Below are positions 12,086 through 24,490 of a DNA stretch of 64,000 nucleotides, one piece after another. Source of the stretch: Epiperipatus broadwayi (taxonomy: Eukaryota; Onychophora; Udeonychophora; Euonychophora; Peripatidae); NCBI GenBank assembly GCA_028023455.1, contig JAQFVV010000014.1, positions 1,367,336 through 1,431,335 of the forward strand, in the 5' to 3' direction. Numbering within the stretch: position 1 is the stretch's first letter; each line of letters opens with the position of its first letter. Below the pieces are notes generated by a model. It ran no database searches. It saw nothing but the letters and a program-made list of their open reading frames with translations, and had not been told where the DNA came from. The translations under genes were made by a program, and so were the position numbers.

Positions 12086-15000
12086 TTAGCACATAAAAAC
12101 ACACAAGAACAATAATAAATGCTACTCAGCAAGACATTGTCATACATCTACATGTATATAACTATGAAACCTTACTGAGAAATCTTTACCATTCTGCCAA
12201 TATAAGGACATTGTGGCAAGTTCATGAACATAATTGTCAGATCTCATAAATACTTTAATTATAAATATTGATAAATAATTATCAGGCTTTTTGTGATTGT
12301 ATTTAAATACTCCATAATCTAGAATATGATGTAAATATTATTATCAAACAAAAAATCTTAATGATGTGTGACATTATAAATAGGCAAGCATCATTATGTT
12401 TTCCCACATACATAAGTCATAAATAATAAAAAAAACATTTTATCAATGCTAAATTAAAAATTATTATAAGCATATGAAGATATTATACATCTATTAAAAT
12501 GTTGGGATCATTACTGAGATCATATTAGCTCTGTGTCAACTGGCATCATAAACATAGTAACTATAAATGCAATGATGATCATAATGTATGTTAATTTTAG
12601 TAATATTGCTCTATTTTAAACTATTAACTTATTGCTAAAATGAATTATATAGAATTTGTACACAAACATTAAATTCTACTATTGTCTAGTGCTAGCTTTT
12701 TAAATAGCAGCAGTCTCTGTGAACATGTGTACAAGAGTAAATAAAGTCATAAACACCTAATCAAATATTAATCTTTTATTAGCTAAATTTCATTATTGAG
12801 AAGATATTAAATTTTTAAAATTCTATTTTTAGATATGATGTCTTCAATTAAAAGAATACTTTTTTTTTTTCCATTTACATCTATTTTGGAATAAATTTAT
12901 TATTAAAATTAATTTTAAACATAACTAAAAGGAAAAAAAAATGTAAACGTTATAGATTTATTTTAGGAAATAAAAACCAAAGTTTACTTTTTATATTAGC
13001 AATACTTTTCTCTTTTTTTCCCAATAGTCTTAAGTTTAAATATTTCTAAAATATCACATAATTATAATTATAAATATATTTTTATATGTGTTAAATAAAA
13101 ACATTTTTATGATTATTGAAGACAATCTGAAAAGAAACAAAAATTTGATTAATTAAATGTGAACCAGTGGTACATCTGTGTACATTTAGTTTTGCAATAT
13201 AACTTTTATACAGGATTACTGATAACTCATGTAAATAATTTAAACTAATTATTTTAATTAATAATTTTATTAATTTATTAATAGAAATGATCAAATTTAC
13301 TTTTGCATTAAAATATTGTAATGATATCCATTTTATGAAATATATATATATTCCATTATCTTAACTTATTGAAGTGATTACTGTTATCATAATATACTTT
13401 TTTTTTTTTCTAAAATGTACAAATGCTAGAAAAAAAATCCAAGTGTATACTTTCTCACATTATTGCTTAATAAATTATCTTCAACATATCTTTTCAAGTC
13501 CAGGAATGGAAGTAAAATTTGTTTTTTTTTTCCCCAATTAATTTTTTTTGCTATGATTACATTTTTTATTAGTCATTTTAACTGGAGAATACAGTTGGTT
13601 CTTTATATTTTACTATATGAACTTTAATGTATTATCTATAAAACATGATGTAGCCTTCTTTTAATTTTGAATTGAATAAGATGTGTATATTCAGTGGGAA
13701 TCTGATTATAAATAAACATTGATGTAGTATTTTTTTAAAAAATGACACAAATATAATTCATTGATGCTTGTGTACTTTTAAAATTTTTGAAGACAAATTG
13801 TTTTTATTTTTTTTATTTTTTGGTGAACATTTTTACCTCATTAATTTGTCAAGATGCCAAATAATCTAATGTTAAGCCTATCCAAATTTTTTTCTGATCA
13901 GAATATTCTGATTTGTAATCTATGGATAGTGTAGACGGAATGCTAGTGTCATTGCAAATTCATGATGACAATAAATTTTATGACATATTGATTCTACTGG
14001 ATTTTAATATATAGAAGAGTTTTTTTTATTTATTTCAGTAATAATTTAAGTATTGGTAATTATTTCAGAGCCAACTTATATAGTAGCATGGAAATACACT
14101 CTTTTTTCAATTTCTGTTTATTAGGCATCAAATATAATGGGTATAAGTGATTTAAATATTATGTCTATCTTCTTTTGTTAGAAATATAATTTAGATTACA
14201 AATTATTTAATGTTTGTTAGTCAAAATTATTCATGTCACTGTCACTATTTTGCTATTTCTGTAAATAGATATATTGTTTCCCTAATTTGAGTTAATAATT
14301 TTGTTTTATTCAATAGAATTTTTACATATTACCATCAGATCTGATTCTTAGTGTGAAGTTATTTTACATCTACATTATTTATATATTAATGCATTTTATC
14401 TTATGCACATTCATGCAAACCCTTCCATGGTTGTTTTTTTTTTTTAAATAATGAAACTATTGTTTAACAAAATTATTATGAAAATTGATTTTAACCATAA
14501 ATAAAAGAACAAAAAACTTGTAAATGTTATAAATTCATTTAAAGACTTTTTTTTTTAAAAAAAAAAAAAAAAACACCAAAACTTACTTCTTAAATAGCCA
14601 GAATAATATAATTCTTTATTTTTTCTTTCCCACAAATAAGTTTCAGTTTTTCTAAAAAACATAATTAAAAAGAAATCTATTTCATATTTCTAAACTGAAA
14701 CTTATGTTAACTTAATGAAAACAATTTGAAAACAAAATATATAGTTTCCTTTGCAATTATTTTTGTTTGACAAATAAAATATGAATGTGTTCCTATTGTC
14801 TGCTATTTGAGTTTTGTAATTTAATCTTGCTGATAATTTTTGCCATATACTTATAAACTATATCATCTTTATTTATTGCAAGATTGCAGTACAAGTACTA
14901 ATATATAGTCTATTGAAATGCTTTATGAGTAGAAATCATGACTGGTATATGGTATCAAAAGTATCACTCCAAGATAAGATAATTTTTTAACAAAGAATCA

Positions 15001-15376
15001 AAACTTTACTTATTAACATGATTCCACAAGTAAGTGTTATTTTTTACTCAAACCTGTTAAAATAGTTATTGTTTAATTTTTAGTTTGTTGTTATATTATA
15101 AAAAGTTGCTTATAAAATAATGAACTAAAATAATGAATGAGTTTATATAATTTTAAAGACCATATGATTATATTGTTTTGAGATTTTATTGACAATAATA
15201 AGCTACTACAATTTATTTATTAAATCCTCATATAAATAACTGTTAGATATAGAGACTAATTTTTTATCTTCAAATGTAATTATTTTTTCATAAGTTTTTT
15301 AAATATACCTAAAACTTTCATTCATTGCAATACACTTGCTTGAAATATTTGAATAAATACATCATAAAAATATGAA
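12086..15376. other. No recognisable feature
   Basis: AT-rich sequence with many T-runs. No supportable coding or structural feature. Confidence 0.5.
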
Positions 15377-15432
15377 TGACACAAAGATGCAATTCACACT
15401 GAATTAGCAGCACTCTTCAGTTGATCCAGATC
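15377..15432 (-). ncRNA. Hammerhead-ribozyme-like motif, family A
   Basis: On the minus strand CTGAAGA (15420 to 15414) matches the hammerhead core CUGANGA. It is followed by a six-pair stem GTGCTG/CAGTGT (three G-U pairs) and then GAAT, one base off the required GAAA. Next are T-GC-A and TC, so NUH is AUC at plus 15386-15388 with a two-pair helix III. The upstream block CTGGATCAA is shared with the 18.3-kb motif. Stem I is weak. Confidence 0.5.
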
Positions 15433-15714
15433 ACAATCTTTTACACATGTCATTATTTGTTTAGTGATTATCAATATTATGTTTTTGTGTAATTTGATAT
15501 CCAAGTGTCAAATTATCTGAACTCATTTCATATTACATTTATGGTTATTAATTTATCATTTCTAGTTTAGATTTAAACTTTAAACCTGATTAAATATAAT
15601 TCCATGATATCATTTATTCAATTTTGTTCTTTTTACTACATGTATATTATTTTTTAGATATATTTAAAATCTCCAGTCAACCACCCATTCTCAAAATATA
15701 TGAAAAGATAAATG

Positions 15715-15762
15715 ATTTCCAAAATGCAGTTCATGCTATACTGACACTCTTCATTTGGTTCA
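15715..15762 (-). ncRNA. Hammerhead-ribozyme-like motif, family A
   Basis: Minus strand: stem I strand CCAA (15758-15755), ATGAAGA (C-to-A at the first core base), stem-loop GTG...CAT, GAAC in place of GAAA, then T-GC-A-TT (NUH = AUU), then TTGG (15722-15719). CCAA and TTGG pair perfectly to close stem I. It resembles the 15.4-kb copy 340 bp away, including the flank CACAATCTTTT, so the two probably arose from one insertion family. Confidence 0.5.
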
Positions 15763-16170
15763 CATTACAATCTTTTGCACAAGTCTTCATCATTTGTTCA
15801 GCTTTTATAATTGTTAAAATATTACAATTTTATATACAAATGTCAAAGTCTCTCTTTCCAGCTATTTAACACCATTCACTTTAGATAAATACATTAAGGA
15901 TTATTATCTGTTCTTTTTATTTATTTATTTAAAAAAAAAGAACTTGTGTATTATTATTTAACTGGGTTTTTCAGTTTATATCCTAACTAGCCCTGAAAGA
16001 ATAGTCTTTAGCCTAATAAATGGTTACTAAAAAATATTAAGAATGTATATTAATTAAATGGTGTCTGAAATGTCACTGAAGGAAGTTTGACCTCTATAGA
16101 ACAAATTGTAATAATTTAATATTGATAAATACTGAAAGAATGATGAAGGCAGATGTAAAAAATTATATTC

Positions 16171-16216
16171 TGGGCCAATTCATGAATGTTAGTTCAACAT
16201 GAAATGCATCTTGGAG
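16171..16216 (+). ncRNA. Hammerhead-ribozyme-like motif, family A (best fold)
   Basis: CCAA (16175-16178) pairs with TTGG (16211-16214) as stem I. TTCATGA stands where CUGANGA is expected (two changes). A perfect 5-bp stem II ATGTT/AACAT with loop AGTTC (16186-16200) follows. GAAA is intact at 16201-16204, then T-GC-A gives the two-pair helix III and AUC the NUH cleavage triplet (16208-16210). All helices are in hammerhead order and spacing; only the CUGANGA box is eroded. Confidence 0.55.
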
Positions 16217-18319
16217 ATTATTTATGTTTTTAGAAGTTTTATTCATATGTTGTATGTTTGGAATAAATGTTTTAAGTATATCTAACAATGTAATACATAT
16301 AGAAAAATAGATAACATTGGATTCATGATACCATATGTAAATGTGTAATTTTAAAAGAAAGTTATTAGGATCTTAATTCAGTTTAGAGGTTATATCTCAG
16401 CTAAGAATTATGTGACAATCTGTAGCTAAATTAATGATTAATAATAATCATTGAGAGTTATTAATCTAAAGTGGATAATATCAAAGATGTGACTACAATA
16501 TATTTGTAACTTAATAAAATTATATTACCAAATATTTTTCTGTCTTATATTTTCATTGATTTACATCAAAATAGAATATATTGTATACGGTTACATAATT
16601 TGTAGATTGTTGCTGATCTTCTTTTGTCCACTTTATCCATTTGTCTTTGTATATATGAAAATACGGTTCATTGAATCTCACTATTTTGAATTTTTTGCTC
16701 ACTGTACATTGTGTTGTTTATTGTTGTTTATCAACAGTTTTTGAGTCTTCTCAGGGCTAAAGTAAGTGAGAAAAAAGATTGATAACCTGTTTTATGTAAT
16801 TTGATTTTTTTTTACAAAATATTTCATTATTAGTAATGATTACACTAAACGTATGCATTGCTTTCTTAACATTTGTTTGTTTTACCAGCATTTTTGCTGC
16901 ATATGATAACTTGCGTTCTGTTATCCTTTGATATTTTTTGAAAATTTTATTTCATTTTTAACATCTTTTCTTATCATAGCAAAATTGCTCATTTTGAGAT
17001 TTTTTAGGGCATTATAATGGTACAGCTGTCAATTTGGTTTTTCTTTGTTATTTTATAGGGATCATTAATGTTAGTTTGCCAGTATGTTTTTTTTGCTTAG
17101 AAATTGTTAATTAAAATTATTAATTTAAAAAAATCTAAAGATATCATTATTGTATAGATTTCATACAAAATTTGAATATGGAAGTAAGCTGATGACTGCC
17201 TGGATATCACTCATTGGTAGATTATTTGGTCTCAAGAAAAATAAAATTGTAATTTTCAATAATTTATTTATATATTTAAGTTTTATTTACATAATATATT
17301 TATAAAATATTTATTTAAAATCAAAAAAATACTTGATTATAATTATATTTTATTTGAAAATGTTTATTTTTAAGAAAAGTTGTAAAAATGTATTTGTAGT
17401 GAATATAGTTATTTTTATTGTGCTAATGATAATTATTTTTGTAAACGCCCGTGAAGAATTTTTTTTTGTGAAATTTTATTGAAAGTAAACTTAATATTTA
17501 CTTTTGAAATATATTTACATCTTTTATATTGTCTCAACTAAAATTCATTTTTATTTTAAAAATGGAATTCAAATAAGAAATATTGTGTTCTACAATTTTC
17601 TTGAATAGACAATATTATGATCCAATAGTGAAAAGCACCCTTGTAATAGTTAAGAATTCAGTTTAATACTGTTTTTGTAAGCTTATATTTGTAATAAATT
17701 ATATAAAGATTATGGGTATAAGATATAGAATAAATTTTTAACTTGTAAAAATAAAATTTTGCAATATGGTTGAAACAGTCCCTAGATTTGTTTATTAAAA
17801 GAGTAGTAGCAGTTGATAATGAACATGTTAAGCAAGACCTTGAACTACTTACTATTTTGTTGTCTTTTTACTTTTTTTTTTAGAAAAATATTCTTACATT
17901 TTTTCAAGACTGCAAAAATTAATGTTTAGAAATTTGAAGATGCTTTGTTCTTTTTTTTTTTTTTTTAGCTTTTTTCTTGAAGCTTGAAAATATTAGGTTA
18001 ATAGGATTGTTCATTTCTTTTAAATAAGTGAATATTGAGTACAGTTTATATTAATATAAATACTAGACATTATATATATATATATAATATTTAAATACAT
18101 TTATATTGCGTATGCCACATGTTTTATAATGAATTGGAACTCAGACTTTTAAGCCCCTACATGTATTTAATCTATCTTATACAACTAGATTTTCAATGAA
18201 CTGAATGACTGAAGAATTGGAGAGTGTGAAGGAGATTGAAGCTTGTCCATTAAAGTTTGATGATTTGCTTAATATAAACTGAGCGCTGATTGTATATGTG
18301 TGTGGGAGAGGGTTATCTG
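16217..18319. other. No recognisable feature
   Basis: AT-rich. The small ORF 16556-16744 has no recognisable motif. A short (TA)n lies at about 18071-18087. Confidence 0.5.
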
Positions 18320-18372
18320 GATCAAGTGATGAATTCTGGTTCAGCATGAAATATATATTTATTGGAGATCAC
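18320..18372 (+). ncRNA. Hammerhead-ribozyme-like motif, family A
   Basis: CTGGATCAA precedes GTGATGA (18326-18332; CUGANGA with C-to-G). A stem with CTG/CAG and loop GTT follows, then GAAA (18348-18351) and T-AT-A-TA, giving NUH = AUA. The downstream TTGGAGATCAC resembles the TTGGAGATTA after the 16.2-kb copy. The homology to that copy is clear across about 50 bp. Confidence 0.45.
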
Positions 18373-18563
18373 TTATTTTTTTTGCTTGTATGTGGACATG
18401 TGTATCACTTGTACAAGATAGATTGGATGTATGTAGGGAGCTTGAAAGTCTGAGTTCAAGTCCCTTGTATTTATATATAAATGTATATATGCAGCCAACA
18501 AATGTAAAGAAGGACAATAATAAATAATAATAAATAAAAGAAATCTCATATAATAAATTGAAG

Positions 18564-18570
<7 letters not shown>

Positions 18571-18615
<45 letters not shown>

Positions 18616-18655
18616 CAAAGCATATATATATATATATATATATATATGCTTTGTT
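18571..18655. repeat. (TA)n followed by a TA-centred perfect palindrome
   Basis: A (TA)n run to 18613 is followed at 18614-18655 by AACAAAGC, a TA core and GCTTTGTT. The 42 bp are perfectly self-complementary about their centre. Confidence 0.85.
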
Positions 18656-18659
18656 GGAT

Positions 18660-19306
18660 GTTATGATTTATAGCTATATATATACTTCATGCCAATTTGT
18701 AGCTAAATATTTTTAAACACTGCTAAAAGGGAAAATAAAAAAAAAAATATTTTTTTTAAATTTACTGAAGGCACACACATGAGTGTTAAAAATGGTCAGA
18801 CACACTTAGCTGAGATTAGATAAATAATGTTCAAATATATAATACATTTTAGAAATTTCTGGTAAAAAAACAACAACAATTAATTAAAATTTAAGCTACT
18901 TAAAATTCTTTAGCATTAGATTGGATTAAAATTTGTAAAGGCAGATTAATTATAGGACATAAGTACATTTATAATTGTTATTGAAACCTTGCCTAATTAA
19001 TGAAAAAATAAGGTAATTGCTTTCTATTACATACATTTACAATAATGTTTACAATGTTATGTCTTGTGATAAAAATGTTTTAATCGGTGCTTGATTACTG
19101 CAGCGGAAATGCAACTAAACAAAAGACTTTGGAAATTTTTCCTAATTAATAAGCAAGTACAGAATTAAACTGTAATTAAGCTGATCAAAATTATTGTCAG
19201 TAAAAATATTATTAATTAAAACTCATTTGGCTGCATTTTGTCAAAAAATTATATAAATTTTTAATAAATCAGCATTTATTTTTATAGCATCTATATACAA
19301 TTATAA
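18660..19306. other. No recognisable feature
   Basis: AT-rich sequence without a supportable element. Confidence 0.5.
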
Positions 19307-19530
19307 TTACATTCATATCGGCCTTTCAAGCCTAATTGTGCAAACGCTTTTGCGAGTGTTAAATAATAAATGAATACCCTCTGACCAAACAAGATATAGA
19401 ATTTATGCTGGGATTCCTTTTATTCCTGCATAAATTCTATATCTTGTTTGGTCAGAGGGTATTCATTTATTATTTAACACTCGCAAAAGCGTTTGCACAA
19501 TTTGGCTTGAAAGGCCGATATGAATGTAAT
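19307..19530. repeat. Near-perfect 102-bp hairpin, 19-bp loop
   Basis: The left arm 19307-19408 and right arm 19428-19530 are reverse complements with essentially one mismatch (AATTAGG against AATTTGG) and one length difference. The loop is 19409-19427. Landmarks in the right arm are TTGGTCAGAGGGTATTC, CGCAAAAGCGTTTGCAC and GGCCGATATGAATG. It abuts the 5'-truncated end of the PLE that begins near 19593. Such low divergence implies recent origin, gene conversion between the arms, or constraint. Confidence 0.9.
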
Positions 19531-19592
19531 AAATTTTTAATGAAATGTAAAAATAGGATTTTTCTTTTTCCAAATTACTGGCATATACATCC

Positions 19593-20209
19593 AATCATAC
19601 AAGAAGCACTAAACAAGGAATTGTACTATCACTATGGAACAGAGCCAAGGAGGTTTGTTCAGAAACCAGTGATTTGGAAAAAGAAAAGATTCACATAGAA
19701 CAAATGCTTGTGAAGAATGGTTATCCATCAGCAGTCATTAGAAAAACCTTCAATAGAGACACCAAAAGAGAAAACAGTTATTGGTACAGTAGTGTATCCA
19801 TACGTACCAGGAATGGTGGACAAACTAAAGAAAATCTGCAGTCAATATAACATTAGAACTGCTTCTACTAATCCAAAACTGGAAATGCTGAAGAACAAAA
19901 ACTGCATCTATGAAATACCATGTGAATGTGGAAGGAAATACATTGGTGAGACCTGTCGCCCTGTTGAGCAGCGATTGAAGGAGCACAAACTAATGGTTAA
20001 AAGAGAAAAAAAGATGTATCTACCATAGCAGATCGTGTATGTACTAATGACCATATGCTTAAGTAGGAAAATACAAAGATATTGGATAAAGAGGAAAAGA
20101 GGAAAAAATGCATAGAAGAAAATTCAAGGAAGCTGCTCATATGACAACAGTAAATAATCTTATAAGTCAACCCAGTGTGGCAATACACATGTATGGAAGC
20201 CTCTCTTAG
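19593..20209 (+). pseudogene. Penelope-like element family 1, 3' part with GIY-YIG endonuclease
   Basis: PLEs encode a reverse transcriptase joined by a linker to a GIY-YIG endonuclease and move through RNA. Only the C-terminal third is left. The frame opens with a thumb/linker block containing TKQGIVLSLWNRAKEVCSE, then EQMLVKNGYP and KTFNRDTKRENSYWY. A frameshift near 19800 leads to PYVPGMVDKLKKICSQYNI. The endonuclease follows: CIYEIPCECGRKYIGETC (about 19900-19955, with the paired Cys before KYIG) and RPVEQRLKEHK. Further frameshifts or stops occur around 20028 and 20065, and the last block contains FKEAAHMTTVNNLISQPSV before a stop at about 20209. The reverse transcriptase is missing because of 5' truncation. 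The copy is dead. Confidence 0.85.
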
Positions 20210-20320
20210 GAAAAAATAATTAGACTTGTTATCAAAAAAAAAATTGAAGGACTCAGGAGGATTTGAACCAACCCTCATATAAATATATCAAATTTCTACT
20301 ATATGTTGCCTTTGGCAGAA

Positions 20321-20369
20321 TAGTTCAGTTGGTCGATATTCAAGAATCTAAAGGTACTAGTTCAACTTC
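20321..20369 (+). other. tRNA-like segment in PLE tail, copy 2
   Basis: TAGTTCAGTTGG (20321-20332) is an A-box match and AGTTCAACTTC (20359-20369) a B-box-like sequence. Relative to copy 1 about 30 bp between them are deleted, so the D-arm is incomplete. Not a functional tRNA. Confidence 0.5.
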
Positions 20370-20402
20370 TAATTGAATATTGTCACTGTGCATATAGGCC
20401 AG

Positions 20403-20450
20403 CAACACCTGAAGAAGAGTGGGAAATAATACTACTCAAAACAGTGTGTA
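20403..20450 (+). ncRNA. Hammerhead-like motif at PLE family 1 tail
   Basis: CTGAAGA (20409-20415) matches CUGANGA. A 6-bp stem II GAGTGG/CTACTC follows (20417-20422 with 20432-20437). Then comes AAAAC in place of GAAAC; copy 1 has GAAAC at this point but lacks CTGAAGA. The upstream ACAC and downstream GTGT can pair. A clear NUH triplet and helix III are not visible (GTA at 20447-20449 is the nearest candidate), so activity is unlikely in either copy. Confidence 0.4.
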
Positions 20451-20590
20451 ATTACTAACCTGCATTGACCATTTGTGTGTTATTACTAATAAGTTGTTTG
20501 TATTTGGAAAGTTTACGTTTAAAATTTTCTGTATATTTAACATTCACTTATAAATGATGGAAATAGTCCAATATATCACATCTTGTAAAA

Positions 20591-21402
20591 ACAGGATCTT
20601 TGTCTTTGATGGAAAATTCTTCAAGCTTGTTGATACAATCTCTCTCCAAAACTTATTTTTAAGAAGTTATTTAGCTGCTTGAAACTATGTAGAATGTAAA
20701 TCTGTGAGTGAAAACTTGTGTCTGCTTTCTTCACCATCTGAGGGGAGTGTGAGTTCAGAATCCCAATAGAGTTGGTGAACTGCTGCCCATCTGAAGTCTG
20801 TTGGCCAGTGTACCTGTGCTGATTTTCCTGCCATAATAAAAAATGAATTCAGCCTGCTGCCTTCATTCAAGAAATAAGCTACCTAATCATTCATGCCACA
20901 CTTAACCATATGTTATTTTAAAGAACCAGTCTGTCTTCATAATAACTAGTTAATTATTAATAACTGAGGAAAGGGTGATTTTCAATCATGTGAATTGTAC
21001 CATGAAAGCTACATCATCATACTTACATGCTGCTCTTCATATCTTGCATGTTTTTAAAAATTCTTCACAAAGGGAATTATAGAAACATTAAATTCACCAT
21101 GAGATAACTGTCATTAAACAATTCATATACATTTGGTATTCTCTATTTAATTTTATTATGTAATTTTATGTGTGTGTGTGTGTGTGTAGAATTTTTGTTA
21201 ATATTGATTTTCTTTAATATTACATATATACATTAAACTAACCTTTATTTTCTAAGAATGATGGCATATATTGCTATATGTAGTAACCCTTATCTTATAT
21301 GTATATGCTAGATTAGGTAATGGATGGCTACTTTGGAAATATATATTTCAGATATATTACCAAATTCACCACCTTTTTTATTTTGCTGTAATATTTTATA
21401 TA
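20591..21402. other. Unassigned, short minus-strand ORF
   Basis: The minus-strand frame 20685-20870 is less AT-biased than its surroundings and reads through GKSAQVHWPTDFRWAAVHQL and LPSDGEESRHKFSLTDLHS. It might be a scrap of a mobile-element protein, but I do not recognise it. A (TG)n run lies at 21170-21187. Confidence 0.3.
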
Positions 21403-24400
21403 AATGCAATTTATCCACTGTACTTTAAACACTTTTTAGCAAAAATATTTTATTGTATATATTGTAATGGTCAAATTCCGTACATTCGCATAATAGAATC
21501 TAGGATCCAGACAGAGACCAAAGCTGACCAGACCAGGATTGTGACATCCTGAATCTGACCACACTTCAACTCATTTTCCCGTACTCTATGATTCAAGACC
21601 CTATGAATGACTACACTTGAAGTTACACATAGTATATCTCTCTTTCATGGCCAACATAGGGCAGGGAGAAACATGAAACTCAGGACTGCAAATATTTATA
21701 TATAAACTAATTTAATTGCTACCAGCACAAAATTAAAGATAATTTTCATACATAGTTATATCACATACATAGTTATATCACATATATAATTAACTAAGAT
21801 TGAATTGGATTGAAATAGGAACAAGAAATAACATGAAACCAAAATAAATTAAAATATATTTATTAATCAAATGAATATAATTTAATGTGGGAAATGCACG
21901 CAGGCTTTATAATGTGAGGATTTGGCATTTCTCCTCATCAAATCTTTAATTATTAATATGGAAATACATTTAAATAATCACTAAGCTGTGCCCAAATAAA
22001 ATTCTGCCAATTATTATTGAAAGTGGTAACTGCTATTATAAATTTGCTGTAACTGTCTTAGGTAAAATATTTACTATCTTTTCCTTTTAAGTATTTATAT
22101 TTAAACATTTAAATAAATATTTTAAGCAAAATATTTATTGTGACATTACTTTAGTAAAATATGAGTGTATAATTCAGCTCAGAATAAAGATTGAACCCAG
22201 AAACCAAAGATATGAATTTCAGTTTAATACTGAATAATTAATTAAATTATGGGACTCAGAATTGGCTATAATGAGATCACTGACATGCTACAGCACCGGA
22301 AAATTACAATAACAGAGCGCCCTGTGGATAGATTAGAGTGAAAGGTTTTTGTGACAAACACCAGTATCTTGGAACTGAGCATCATGCTGCTAAAGGATCG
22401 GGGTTGGCTAACATGACTGCCAGGAATTATTATGTCCTGTCTTACTAGTGTGCACCCTGAAAGAAGGTAAGATGGGGTGGTTTTTCCTGAGGCCCCATCT
22501 TAAGGAGAAGATGCAGCAAAATGTTAAACATTGAATGTGAAGTTAAGGTATCTAATGCACCAATTGAAAGTATGATATTAATTATTACAAAATTAGGGGC
22601 AATATCCTTGTCAGTATTACTATCATGAGCCAATTCTAATGACGCTATACCAAATCAAGCGACATTAAGAGAACAAATAAAATATAATAAAACCCTGGTT
22701 TATAGGTTTCAATCTATATATATAATTTATTACAGGGGAGGGGAAAGTATATTGATCAAATGGCCAAATAATTTCTGGATATACTTTCATATTACTAAGA
22801 CCAGCACATTACTTTAATCTCAATAAGATAAAATTTAATAGCAGGCCACAATACATTTAAAATTAAACAAAATTATAGGAATTCAAACCAGCAAGCATTG
22901 ATATTGTTATTAAGAAAATCGCCATGGGGAAGATATTTGCTATTATATCTTCGCATATTTATTACATTTAAATGCTCAATGCTTCAAAGCATTGGCATAT
23001 AAATAAGAATAACAGTAAAGAAATATTATAGGCACAGCCACAGTGATTGACTAAGAAATTAGCGTAGGTTACATTTAGTTTAATTAAGATATAAACAAGT
23101 TATACACATGAAATAATATTTACTTAAACCAGAATTTATAATAAGACATTTATAGGAGTTTTTAAAAAAATTACATTATTTTATAGTTTGCTAGCTTTAA
23201 ACTTTGAAGTGGAAAATTTTAATTTAGAAATAGTTTGTTAACACAGAGCTCTGAGAATATGGATTGGCGTTACTGATTAATTAGTTGCTGGTCTGTATAA
23301 GCAGGTATTGGCTTCCAGGTAGTATGGTCTTCTTGAGCAGACATAGCTGGATGGTTTCTTGTGGCAGTTCCGGGGGTTGAAGCATTGGTTAGCAGTGATC
23401 GCACCATTCTTTCATGGGTTTAGAAGTAGCCATCGCCTTTCTCCTGTCAGATCTTTCAAAGATCGATCTGAAGTAGATTCAGCATGGTGACACCCTTCTA
23501 AAATTAATAATCTTTCTTACAAGCTTAAAATGTATCCTATTTTTACTTTTACTAGAAAAAGAATCTGTTTCACCTGGAAACTCATTAACTCTATCTAAAA
23601 TATCACAGTAAACTGTAAGATTTCTCAATTTGATCAAACATACTTTTATTTAGGCTTCCATGATGCTGCAAATCCTCTCCCAGGTGTCAAAATAGTTTTG
23701 CTACAGCGAGTTTAATGATTATGTTTACTATAAATAAATTTGAGTATAGGAATTATCAACTTTCTAAATTTGATTTAATCCCATGGGCGATGGACTTAAA
23801 TACAAATCTGTTTTCGGCTAACTTTTTATTTTAACTAATTTAACTAAAAACATTTTGCTCTTTTACAAAAACAAAATCACACCACTTTATATATATTATT
23901 ATATAAAGTGAATCATGCATGCATATATGAATTTATATTTATTAAATTTAATAAATTGGCATTTTTACTATTTAAAAATTATAACATTAAATTTTATAAA
24001 TAAATGATTTAACATTACATTCGCTGTAATAACTACTAGCCTATATGTACAGTGTTTATTCATATGTGCATATATAATGCTGTGCACCCAGCCATGATAG
24101 AAAGGTTTATACATTTATTTATTAAAATATTCATTTTAATAGTTTGAACCCAGCACAGATGGGTTTGGTGGTTAAACTGAAAGATGCAATGAGAAGGGCT
24201 TGAACCTGACTATTGCAATATATATTTATATATATATATACACACACAAACAATCTGATTTGACTGTCCTGTAGTCTTCTTTAGAGCCACATTTACTTTA
24301 AAAAAACATTTTGTACTTTTAAAAAATTAAAGTAAATGAGACTCTGAAGGAGACTGCAAGATAGTCAAAACATACATTGCATATGCTTATATGTACAATA

Positions 24401-24448
24401 AATGGTTTTTGCTAAAAAGTGTTTAAAGTATAGTAGATAAATTGCATA
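21403..24448. repeat. Inverted ~57-bp repeats 3 kb apart
   Basis: 21403-21459 and 24394-24448 are reverse complements with few mismatches; the shared block is GCTAAAAAGTGTTTAAAGTA. The similarity does not extend inward, so these are two oppositely oriented copies of one dispersed repeat rather than clear transposon termini. The 2.9 kb between are AT-rich with no recognised gene. The stretch 22250-22520 and 23270-23500 is visibly richer in G+C than its surroundings but has no open frame I can assign. Confidence 0.6.
24255..24375. repeat. Hairpin of two inverted hammerhead-like units
   Basis: Arms 24259-24300 and 24328-24369 are about 83% complementary. Each arm, read outward, carries the order CTGAAGA-like box, stem GACT/AGTC and AAA(A)C. 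On the plus strand these are CTGAAGG (24344-24350), GACT (24352-24355), AGTC (24363-24366) and AAAAC (24367-24371). On the minus strand they are CTAAAGA (24284 to 24278), GACT, AGTC and AAATC. Core bases are eroded and no NUH triplet is clear. Confidence 0.5.
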
Positions 24449-24480
24449 AACATATTTTATTGGTTAAATTCCAAGAATCA

Positions 24481-24490
24481 CCCCCCCCCC
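24481..24490. repeat. C10 homopolymer
   Basis: Ten consecutive C. It resembles the C-runs in minus-strand LTR copies at 35.1, 36.6 and 38.0 kb, but flanking similarity is not clear. Confidence 0.7.

Larger units (their letters stand above)
20210..20590 (+). mobile_element. 3' untranslated tail of PLE family 1 (copy 2)
   Basis: Follows the endonuclease remnant directly and aligns with 1768-2402. Order: the GGATTTGAACCAACCC block (which reads as a B-box-like GGTTCAAATCC on the minus strand), the tRNA-like A box, GTGCATATAGGCCAGCA, the hammerhead-like motif, TAATAAGTTGTTTGTATTTGG, and a terminal GATGGAAATAGTCCAATATATC. Confidence 0.75.
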
